In this document: positions 1-5,429 of the stretch, piece by piece | Numbering within the stretch: position 1 is the stretch's first letter | Layout: the number at the start of each line of letters is the position of its first letter | Source: Elusimicrobiota bacterium | GTDB taxonomy: Bacteria > Elusimicrobiota > Elusimicrobia > JACQJN01 | Assembly (NCBI GenBank): GCA_016205085.1 | Contig: JACQJN010000090.1 | Coordinates: 1-6,632 of the forward strand | Direction of reading: 5' to 3' | Length of the DNA stretch: 6,632 nucleotides | Notes under the pieces: generated by a model | Seen by the model: the letters and a program-made list of their open reading frames with translations, nothing else | The model's database searches: none | Told to the model about the DNA's origin: nothing | Translations under genes and position numbers: made by a program

Positions 1-2
1 CC

Positions 3-44
3 GTTCTGCTGTTCGGGTGGATGTTCTGGAGAATTTTCTTTTAA
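3..44 (+). CDS. Possible 3' tail of an upstream gene (partial, hydrophobic C-terminus)
   Basis: From base 3 this frame reads VLLFGWMFWRIFF and then TAA at 42-44. The strongly hydrophobic, aromatic-rich tail would suit the end of a membrane protein. It stops 12 bases before the preferred polX start, as expected of a preceding gene in the same operon. Only thirteen residues are visible, so no family can be assigned. A second open frame from base 1 ends at TAA 61-63, but it gives a cysteine-rich peptide that looks less protein-like. The tail may also not be coding at all. Confidence 0.3.
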   Translation, partial: VLLFGWMFWRIFF

Positions 45-55
45 AAACCTGCCTT

Positions 56-1798
56 GTGAATAATTCGCAAATTGCTCAGCTGTTTGAAGAGATGGCCGAG
101 CTTTTGGAGTTGGCCGGCGAGAATCCTTTTCGCATACGGGCTTACCAAAGGGCTTCCCAGACCATCGCGGGGCTTGCCCGAAGCGTCACGGAGATTTCTC
201 GGGAGGAGCTTTTAAAAATCCCGGGTATAGGACAAGGTATCGCCTCTCACGTGGAGGAGGTTGCGCGGTGCGGCCACCTGGCGGAGCTGGAGAAATTGCA
301 TCGGCGGTTTCCCGAAGGGCTTCTGGAAATTCTGCGTGTCCCGGGACTGGGACCTAAACGGGCCAAACTTCTCTATGACAAACTTAAAATCGATTCGGTG
401 AGTAAGTTGAAGCAAGCTGTCCAATCGGGCAAACTCCGTGAGTTGTCTGGCTTCGGGCTCAAGTTAGAGGAAAATATTCTCAAGGGACTTGCCTTCGCTC
501 AGGAAGCTCAAAAAAGGATGCTGGTTTGGGATGCCCGTTCGGTGATGCGGGATATTCTTGAGTCTTTGAAAAACTGTGAAGCCATTGTGGAAATGGCGCC
601 GGCCGGCAGCCTTCGCAGGGGACGGGAGACGGTGGGCGATTTGGATATTCTTTGTACCGCCCGGGACGGCTCCCGGGCGGTTGAGTACTTTGCCAAACTT
701 CCCCAAGTGGAGCGGGTGATGGCCCAGGGAGAATCCAAAGCCATGGTTTGGCTTAAGTCTCAGATTCAATGTGATCTGCGGGTGGTCCCTCCGCAGTCCT
801 TTGGCGCGGCTTTGCAGTACTTCACCGGTTCCAAGGAGCACAATGTGGTCTTAAGAGAGCTGGCCTTAAAGAAAGGGTATTCCTTAAACGAGTATGGACT
901 TTTTCGGCTCTCGGACCTGCCTGCCGGTAGGCACGGCAAAGAACATAAAAAACCGGTGGCCGGAAAGACGGAGCAGGAAATCTACAAGACCTTGGGGTTG
1001 CAATATATTCCTCCGGAGTTAAGGGAGAACCGCGGAGAGATCGCAGCGGCTTTGGAAAATCGGTTGCCCGACCTTTTGGAGCTCAAAGACATCCGGGGAG
1101 ATTTTCATAATCATACCTTGCACACCGACGGGAGCAATTCTTTGGAGGAGATGGCTCGAGCGGCTAAAGAAGCGGGATGGGAGTGGGTGGCGATTGGAGA
1201 TCATTCCCAGTCGCTGAAGGTGGCGCACGGACTTTCGGTAGAGGCGTTAAAAAAAAGCTTCCAGGAGCTTCGGTCAGCTCAAAAGAAAATTCCTGCTATC
1301 CATTTGTTGAGGTCGATGGAGGTGGATATCTTGAAGGATGGGAGCATGGACTATCCCGATTCGGTTTTGGAGGAGATTGATGTGGTGGTGGCTTCCGTGC
1401 ACAGCTCTTTCGGCCTTCCGGAGAAAGAGATGACTGAGAGGATCAAAAAGGCGGTGCGCCATCCGCATGTGGATATTATGGGGCATCTTTCGGGAAGATT
1501 GATAGGTAGAAGGGAGGCCTACTCGGTGAACACCGAGGAAGTTTTAAAGGAAGGGGCCAAAACTCAAACCGCTTTTGAGATCAATGGCCAGCCTCAACGC
1601 CAGGATTTATGGGATGTCCATGCCAAGCGGGCCAAGGAATTGAAGGTTCCTCTCGCGGTGACCACGGATGCCCATTCCGCGGAGCAGTTTCGGTATATGG
1701 AGCTGGGGGTGATTCAGGCCAGGAGAGCCTGGCTGGAAAAAAAAGACGTCCTCAATAGTTTAAGTTTCAAAGAGCTTCAAGAATGGTTGCATGGGTAA
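56..1798 (+). CDS. polX: DNA polymerase X family protein with C-terminal PHP nuclease domain (PolX)
   Basis: Bacterial PolX is a cytoplasmic gap-filling repair polymerase; its PHP domain gives 3'-5' exonuclease and related phosphoesterase activity. Numbering is from GTG at 56 (580 aa, close to the 570 or so of Bacillus PolX). Helix-hairpin-helix motifs lie near residues 55-59 (IPGIG), 95-99 (VPGLG) and 131-134 (SGFG). The nucleotidyltransferase palm has GSLRRGRETVGDLDI with catalytic Asp195 and Asp197, a third Asp240 in CDLRV, and the family motif GSKEHN. The PHP metal ligands look complete: His351 and His353, Asp382-His383, Glu422, His449, His477, Asp538 and His540. Both activities should therefore be intact. 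The start at 56 gives MNNSQIAQLFEEMAELLEL, which matches the usual PolX N-terminus. An upstream GTG at 17 is also in frame, and neither start has a clear Shine-Dalgarno. Residues about 287-294 (DLPAGRHG) are an apparent insertion encoded by a palindromic repeat. The gene overlaps nnrE by 8 bases. Confidence 0.95.
   Translation: MNNSQIAQLFEEMAELLELAGENPFRIRAYQRASQTIAGLARSVTEISREELLKIPGIGQGIASHVEEVARCGHLAELEKLHRRFPEGLLEILRVPGLGPKRAKLLYDKLKIDSVSKLKQAVQSGKLRELSGFGLKLEENILKGLAFAQEAQKRMLVWDARSVMRDILESLKNCEAIVEMAPAGSLRRGRETVGDLDILCTARDGSRAVEYFAKLPQVERVMAQGESKAMVWLKSQIQCDLRVVPPQSFGAALQYFTGSKEHNVVLRELALKKGYSLNEYGLFRLSDLPAGRHGKEHKKPVAGKTEQEIYKTLGLQYIPPELRENRGEIAAALENRLPDLLELKDIRGDFHNHTLHTDGSNSLEEMARAAKEAGWEWVAIGDHSQSLKVAHGLSVEALKKSFQELRSAQKKIPAIHLLRSMEVDILKDGSMDYPDSVLEEIDVVVASVHSSFGLPEKEMTERIKKAVRHPHVDIMGHLSGRLIGRREAYSVNTEEVLKEGAKTQTAFEINGQPQRQDLWDVHAKRAKELKVPLAVTTDAHSAEQFRYMELGVIQARRAWLEKKDVLNSLSFKELQEWLHG
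916..936. repeat. GC-rich palindromic element inserted in frame in polX
   Basis: Bases 918-933 (TGCCTGCCGGTAGGCA) form a 16-base inverted repeat with one wobble position, centred between 925 and 926. It is flanked by a further CC and by CGG. It encodes LPAGRHG, between the conserved polymerase segment ending NEYGLFRL and the segment beginning KPVAGKTEQEIY. Other PolX proteins have only a few residues there. From memory, similar CCTGCCTGCCGG-type palindromes giving LPAGR peptides recur in many uncultured bacterial genomes. A single copy in this window cannot prove that it is a dispersed repeat. Confidence 0.6.
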
Positions 1799-2504
1799 AT
1801 TAGTTATTCCGGATACTTTTCAGGGATACCGAACGGTGACAGCCCGCCAGATGCAGGAAATTGATCAAAGGGCTCAGGAGGAGTTTGGAGTTTCAGCGGA
1901 GACGTTGATGGAAAATGCGGGTCGGGCTGTGGCGGAACAGATTTTTCAATTTGTTTCTGGAATGGGTTTAATTCCTTCCGGCGCCAAGGTTGTTTTCTGT
2001 TGCGGACGAGGCAACAATGGGGGCGACGGTCTTGTGGCTGCGCGGTATTTAAAGCAAAGGGAAGTTTTTAGTTCCATCTGGATTCTCCCGCCTTCGCGCG
2101 AGAAAGGATACGGGCCTTTGGTTTCGGCAAATATGGAAAGGGCTAAACAGGCGGGCATAGAGATTCAGACGATGGATACGGATTTGAAATTGCTGGCGGA
2201 TCATTTCGGCGAGGCCGATATTTTAGTGGATTCTCTTTTGGGGACCGGTTCGGTGGGCAAGCCGGCCGGGATTTTAAAGAAGGCGATACAATTTATGAAC
2301 CGGGTGGGGAAACCTATTGTGGCGGTGGATATTCCTTCCGGTCTGGATCCGGACAAGGGTTATCATGGAGGAGTTTTTATCAAGGCCCGTTGGACATTGA
2401 CGTTGGGACTTCCCAAAAAGGGGCTTTTAGCGGCCCACGCTCAACCCAATGTGGGAGAGCTGAGGGTTCTGGATATCGGATTTCCCAAAGAGCTGCTGAG
2501 TTGA
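1791..2504 (+). CDS. nnrE: NAD(P)H-hydrate epimerase (YjeF N-terminal domain, standalone)
   Basis: This cytoplasmic metabolite-repair enzyme interconverts the R and S forms of hydrated NADH and NADPH, so that a dehydratase (NnrD) can restore the cofactor. The 237-residue product has the Rossmann-like YjeF_N fold signatures: VTARQMQEID near the N-terminus, TLMENAGRA, GNNGGDGL at 74-81, DSLLGTG at 147-153 and DIPSGLD at 180-186. It ends with GELRVLDIGFP, the usual end of this domain. The length suits an epimerase alone; in many bacteria it is fused to the dehydratase, which is not seen in this window. The ATG at 1791 lies inside the end of polX, suggesting translational coupling. GTG at 1836 is an alternative start, with AGGGA nine bases upstream, and it would begin exactly at the conserved VTARQM motif. 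The last 64 bases are also read on the other strand as the end of tilS. Confidence 0.93.
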   Translation: MGKLVIPDTFQGYRTVTARQMQEIDQRAQEEFGVSAETLMENAGRAVAEQIFQFVSGMGLIPSGAKVVFCCGRGNNGGDGLVAARYLKQREVFSSIWILPPSREKGYGPLVSANMERAKQAGIEIQTMDTDLKLLADHFGEADILVDSLLGTGSVGKPAGILKKAIQFMNRVGKPIVAVDIPSGLDPDKGYHGGVFIKARWTLTLGLPKKGLLAAHAQPNVGELRVLDIGFPKELLS

Positions 2505-3226
2505 AGCAGGTGCTCTCGGATCTTGGGGTTTTTGGATTCCAGAAGGGGCAGGAGTTTGAGTCGAATCCAGTTTCGCGTAAAGTGAGTGTCCCGGTTAGTC
2601 TCATCGGTTCGGTATTTTAACTTCCAAAATTTTAAATACCCCAAAATCTCCGATTTTTTAAAACACAATAAAGGCCGGATCACTTCCACAGAGTTGCGAG
2701 TTGCGAGTTGCGAGTTGCGAGTTGATGAGAGGGGCCGTTTGACCGGAATCCCAGCCAGGCCTTTCGCCTGAGTGCCGCGGATCAGATTCAAAAGCACCGT
2801 TTCCACGTGGTCGTCCAGATGGTGGGCGGTGGCCACTTTTTTAAATCCCAATCTTTTAGCTTCTCCTGAAAAGATTTGGTAGCGAATTTTTCTGCCCGCG
2901 TCCTCCAGGCTTCTTTTCGAGTTCTTGGCATAAACTCCGACATTGAATTTCCGAATGGTAGTCGGAATATTTAGTTTTCGCCCCAGGGCTTGAACCCATA
3001 GGGCGTCTTTTCCCGCGGCGCGTCTTATGCCGTGATGCATGTGCACCAGATGGAGGTGAAGCCCGTATTTTTTTTGTAGCAGATGCAGGGCATGGGCTAG
3101 GCAGACGGAGTCCTGTCCTCCTGAGACCGCTACCAGAATCTTATCTCCTTTTTGAATGAGAGATTTTTGATGGATATGAATCTTGAACTTGCCCCACCAG
3201 GCTGCCCAAAAAGCAATTCTTTTCAT
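2441..3226 (-). CDS. tilS: tRNA(Ile)-lysidine synthase, catalytic domain with truncated C-terminus
   Basis: TilS uses ATP and lysine to convert cytidine 34 of the CAU-anticodon tRNA-Ile to lysidine, so that it reads AUA; it is normally essential. Visible motifs are the PP-loop SGGQDS (35-40), VHMHHGIR (61-68), AHHLDDHVET (134-143; most homologues have Gln where His140 lies), RGT (150-152), GLAGIP (156-161), RPLL (184-187) and the terminal DETN...RNWIRLKLLP (208-227). These cover the N-terminal adenylation domain. The protein is only 261 residues, and almost nothing follows that domain, whereas most TilS proteins add one or more C-terminal tRNA-binding domains. The last 20 residues (from Gln242) are encoded antisense to nnrE and look like read-through sequence. 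Residues 168-179 come from a heptanucleotide repeat and interrupt the segment between GIPVKR and VIRPLL. The ATG at 3226 is preceded by TATAAT but by no Shine-Dalgarno. It is likely functional but reduced; a deletion or assembly error at the end is possible. Confidence 0.9.
   Translation of the reverse strand: MKRIAFWAAWWGKFKIHIHQKSLIQKGDKILVAVSGGQDSVCLAHALHLLQKKYGLHLHLVHMHHGIRRAAGKDALWVQALGRKLNIPTTIRKFNVGVYAKNSKRSLEDAGRKIRYQIFSGEAKRLGFKKVATAHHLDDHVETVLLNLIRGTQAKGLAGIPVKRPLSSTRNSQLATRNSVEVIRPLLCFKKSEILGYLKFWKLKYRTDETNRDTHFTRNWIRLKLLPLLESKNPKIREHLLQLSSSLGNPISRTLSSPTLG
2691..2724. repeat. Heptanucleotide tandem repeat (GAGTTGC), 4.9 copies, inside tilS
   Basis: Four perfect GAGTTGC units followed by GAGTTG run without interruption. 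On the tilS strand they encode STRNSQLATRNS (residues 168-179). Because 7 and 3 share no factor, three units (21 bases) give a 7-residue period, and gain or loss of one unit would shift the frame. The position falls in a loop between two conserved TilS motifs where homologues have far fewer residues. I see no second array of this unit in the window. Confidence 0.9.
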
Positions 3227-3234
3227 CGGAAGTC

Positions 3235-3240
3235 ATTATA
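3235..3240 (-). promoter_or_regulatory. Candidate -10 box for tilS
   Basis: On the minus strand this reads TATAAT, a perfect -10 consensus, ending eight bases before the tilS ATG. It lies within the 10-base perfect palindrome ATTATATAAT (3235-3244). There is no good -35 at 16-18 bases upstream; the nearest TTGTCA is only five bases away. Transcription from it would give an almost leaderless mRNA, consistent with the missing Shine-Dalgarno. Confidence 0.35.
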
Positions 3241-3244
3241 TAAT

Positions 3245-3274
3245 TTGACAAGAAACCCAGGGAAGTGTTACATT
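3245..3274 (+). promoter_or_regulatory. Candidate sigma-70-type promoter of the bc-complex operon
   Basis: A perfect TTGACA at 3245-3250 is followed after 18 bases by TACATT at 3269-3274, which matches the -10 consensus at four of six positions. Transcription would begin near 3281, only about 14 bases before the Rieske ATG. The leader contains no Shine-Dalgarno. The segment is the only space between the divergent genes, so a promoter here is expected. Confidence 0.45.
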
Positions 3275-3294
3275 TTTTACCCAGTTTTTTATAA

Positions 3295-3801
3295 ATGCCT
3301 GAAACAATTGCTCCTGCGGGACTGACGCGCCGAAATTTTTTATGGCTGGGTTGGAGCGCGCTGGTGGGTTTCTTGACTTCTGGAGCCGCTGCGGCGGCTC
3401 GATTTTTCTTTCCCAACGTCATTTATGAACCGTCACAAAAGTTCAACGCGGGACCTGCCCAGGATTATCCCATGGGAGTATCCACCAAGTGGCTCAATGA
3501 GCAGAGGGTCTGGATTATCAGGACCGAGAAAGGATTTTATACCGTTTGGGCTCGCTGCACCCATCTAGGATGTACTCCCAACTGGTTCGCAGATCAAAAT
3601 AGATTCCGGTGCCCTTGCCATGGATCCAACTTTAGCTCGGATGGGGATGTTATTGCGGGTCCAGCTCCCAAACCCTTATACCGGTGCGCGGTCGAGATCG
3701 CTTCTACGGGGGATCTCATTATTGATAAAGCGGTCATAGAAGGCCGGTCCGGTTTTAGAGACAAGACCCCGTTTTTCGCCAACTTTAAGGCTACGGTCTA
3801 A
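3295..3801 (+). CDS. Rieske [2Fe-2S] iron-sulfur subunit of a cytochrome bc-type complex
   Basis: This subunit takes one electron from quinol at the Qo site of cytochrome b and passes it to the c-type cytochrome. The 168-residue protein begins with a twin-arginine signal (TRRNFL, residues 11-16) followed by a hydrophobic stretch to about 37. As in other Rieske proteins, this probably stays as a membrane anchor with the cluster domain outside the cytoplasmic membrane. Box I is CTHLGC (88-93) and box II is CPCHGS (106-111). Cluster ligands would be Cys88, His90, Cys106 and His109, with a Cys93-Cys108 disulfide. The Pro-loop GPAPKPL follows at about 120-126. Phe113 replaces the tyrosine found two residues after the box II serine in mitochondrial proteins. 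The start is firm because a TAA immediately precedes the ATG. The stop shares one base with the cytochrome b start. Whether it is closer to PetA or QcrA cannot be settled, so no symbol is given. Confidence 0.95.
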   Translation: MPETIAPAGLTRRNFLWLGWSALVGFLTSGAAAAARFFFPNVIYEPSQKFNAGPAQDYPMGVSTKWLNEQRVWIIRTEKGFYTVWARCTHLGCTPNWFADQNRFRCPCHGSNFSSDGDVIAGPAPKPLYRCAVEIASTGDLIIDKAVIEGRSGFRDKTPFFANFKATV

Positions 3802-5429
3802 TGCCTGGTTTGAACCTAGAACAAATCAAAAAATCCATTATAGATTCGCAAATCTGGCGCAGCATGTTCCGGGGTGGGGTATGGAAGGATAACCCTCGGG
3901 ACCGCGCCGCCCACATCATTGGAAATATTTGGCTGCACCTGCATCCGGTGAAGGTACGCAAGCGGGCGATCGAATGGACCTACACCTGGGGATTGGGAGG
4001 CATTTCCTTCATGCTTTTCCTCATCCTGACGGTGACGGGCGTGCTGCTCATGTTCTATTACCGCCCCACCATTGATTTGGCTTACCAAGACATGAAGGAC
4101 CTGGAATTTGCGGTGACCTTGGGCAAACTCATGAGAAATGCCCATCGTTGGGCGGCTCAGGCCATGGTAGTGTTTGTCATCTTGCACATGGTGCGGGTGT
4201 TTGTGACGGGAGCCTATAAAAAACCTCGCGAGTTTAACTGGGGGATCGGGGTATTGCTTCTGACATTTACTTTGTTCCTCTCCTTCACCGGGTACCTTCT
4301 GCCGTGGGACCAGCTGGCGATCTGGGCGGTGACCGTAGGAACCAACATGGCGGGAGCCACTCCCTTTCTGGGCAATGAGGGTCCCTTCGGGAGTTTGATG
4401 GGGATGAGGATCAACAATGATGTCCGGTTCACCCTGTTGGGGGGCACTACCGTTGGAGAAAATACCCTGCTTCGGTTTTATGTTCTTCATTGTGTGGCGG
4501 TGCCTCTTTTGGTCGGGATACTTCTCATTGTGCATTTTTGGCGCATCCGCAAGGACAGTTTCTCCGCGGCCCCAAGGGATCCGAATGAAGAAAAGGTGGA
4601 GGTGTGGCCCAATCTCATTGTCCGGGAGTATATAGCGGCCGCGGGGACGGTTTTAGTCATTCTTCTGTGGAGTTGGCTGGTCAATGCTCCCTTGGAGGTG
4701 GTTGCCAATCCCAATGTAACCCCCAATCCTTCCAAGGCCCCGTGGTATTTTGTGGGCCTTCAGGAGCTTCTGGTGTATTTTGATCCCTGGATTGCCGGGG
4801 TGCTGATTCCTAACATCATCATCGTGGGGTTGATGGCTATTCCTTATTTAGATCAGAGTCCGGGTGGTACAGGATACTACTCCTTCAAGGAAAGACCTTT
4901 TGCCAACACTTTATTTTTGCTGGGGATCGCCCTATGGTTCATTCTGATAGCAATCGGTTACTACTGTCGGGGTCCCAACTACCAATGGTACTGGCCTTGG
5001 GAGTCCTGGCTGGTTGAGAAGGCTCCACCGGCGCCCACCTGGAGCTTGCCGCTCTGGGCGGGAACTCTTTTGATCCTGGCTTATTTCGGGATCGGATTGG
5101 TGGCTCCTAAGCTTATTCAGAGAGAGATAGAGTGGAAGAGGGCATTTATTTGGTGCGGGGCGGGAATCACCCTGCTGTCTTTGGGATGTGTGTTCCTGGG
5201 AGGTGTGGCCTGGGGGCGGTTGCCCTGGCTTTACTTCTTCGGCTTTGCTTATTTTTTATTTGGATTTCTGATGCCTCAGCGGCACATTCGGAATCTTTCC
5301 TGGACTCGGTATATCGTCACCATGTCTTTGGTTTTGATGATGATGGGTGTTCTTTTGAAGATGGGGTTAAGGCTTGGGTTTGATATCAAATACATATTTA
5401 CCCTCCCCCAGTTCAGTCTGAATATATGA
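3801..5429 (+). CDS. Cytochrome b subunit (b6 plus subunit IV in one chain) with extra C-terminal membrane domain
   Basis: This is the integral-membrane core of a quinol:cytochrome c oxidoreductase, carrying two b haems and the Qo and Qi sites. Haem ligands are His115/His129 and His230/His245. The second pair is 15 apart, as in b6-type proteins, rather than 14 as in mitochondrial cytochrome b. The cysteine that binds the extra haem in cytochrome b6f would sit before LGGI near residue 65; here it is glycine. The Qo motif is APWY (313-316) instead of PEWY. The first helix segment is about 58-85, and the second half resembles subunit IV (KAPWYFVGLQELLVYFDPWIAG). After residue 365 come a helix, a GYYCRGPNYQWYWPW loop (386-400) and about four more predicted helices to residue 530, which make the protein longer (542 aa) than the usual 380-430. 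AAGG at 3787-3790 is a weak ribosome site; coupling to the Rieske gene (TAATG overlap) is more likely. It also overlaps the next gene (ATGA). Confidence 0.95.
   Translation: MPGLNLEQIKKSIIDSQIWRSMFRGGVWKDNPRDRAAHIIGNIWLHLHPVKVRKRAIEWTYTWGLGGISFMLFLILTVTGVLLMFYYRPTIDLAYQDMKDLEFAVTLGKLMRNAHRWAAQAMVVFVILHMVRVFVTGAYKKPREFNWGIGVLLLTFTLFLSFTGYLLPWDQLAIWAVTVGTNMAGATPFLGNEGPFGSLMGMRINNDVRFTLLGGTTVGENTLLRFYVLHCVAVPLLVGILLIVHFWRIRKDSFSAAPRDPNEEKVEVWPNLIVREYIAAAGTVLVILLWSWLVNAPLEVVANPNVTPNPSKAPWYFVGLQELLVYFDPWIAGVLIPNIIIVGLMAIPYLDQSPGGTGYYSFKERPFANTLFLLGIALWFILIAIGYYCRGPNYQWYWPWESWLVEKAPPAPTWSLPLWAGTLLILAYFGIGLVAPKLIQREIEWKRAFIWCGAGITLLSLGCVFLGGVAWGRLPWLYFFGFAYFLFGFLMPQRHIRNLSWTRYIVTMSLVLMMMGVLLKMGLRLGFDIKYIFTLPQFSLNI

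Noticed and set aside
464..841. Antisense open frames inside the polX polymerase domain
   Set aside because: They lie opposite the conserved catalytic palm segment of PolX and give low-complexity basic peptides.
2480..2640. Rho-independent terminator between nnrE and tilS
   Set aside because: The genes overlap, and I found no convincing GC-rich hairpin followed by a T run on either strand here.
2691..2724. CRISPR-like or regulatory repeat array
   Set aside because: The units are seven bases with no spacers, lie within a coding region, and have no cas gene nearby.
2390..2771. Plus-strand open frames covering the nnrE end and the tilS 3' part as possible small genes
   Set aside because: They are antisense to conserved TilS motifs or out of frame with nnrE, and their translations show no domain or ribosome site.
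3816..4535. Long antisense open frame (239 codons) across the first half of cytochrome b
   Set aside because: The translation is rich in His, Pro, Gln and Arg with no recognisable fold, and the opposite strand encodes an unmistakable cytochrome b with all haem ligands. It is a codon-bias shadow.
3801..5429. Identification as a true cytochrome b6f complex (petB/petD)
   Set aside because: The haem-cn cysteine is missing, the halves are fused, the Qo motif differs, and no cytochrome f or photosynthesis genes are seen. Only the second-pair haem spacing and subunit IV similarity are b6f-like.
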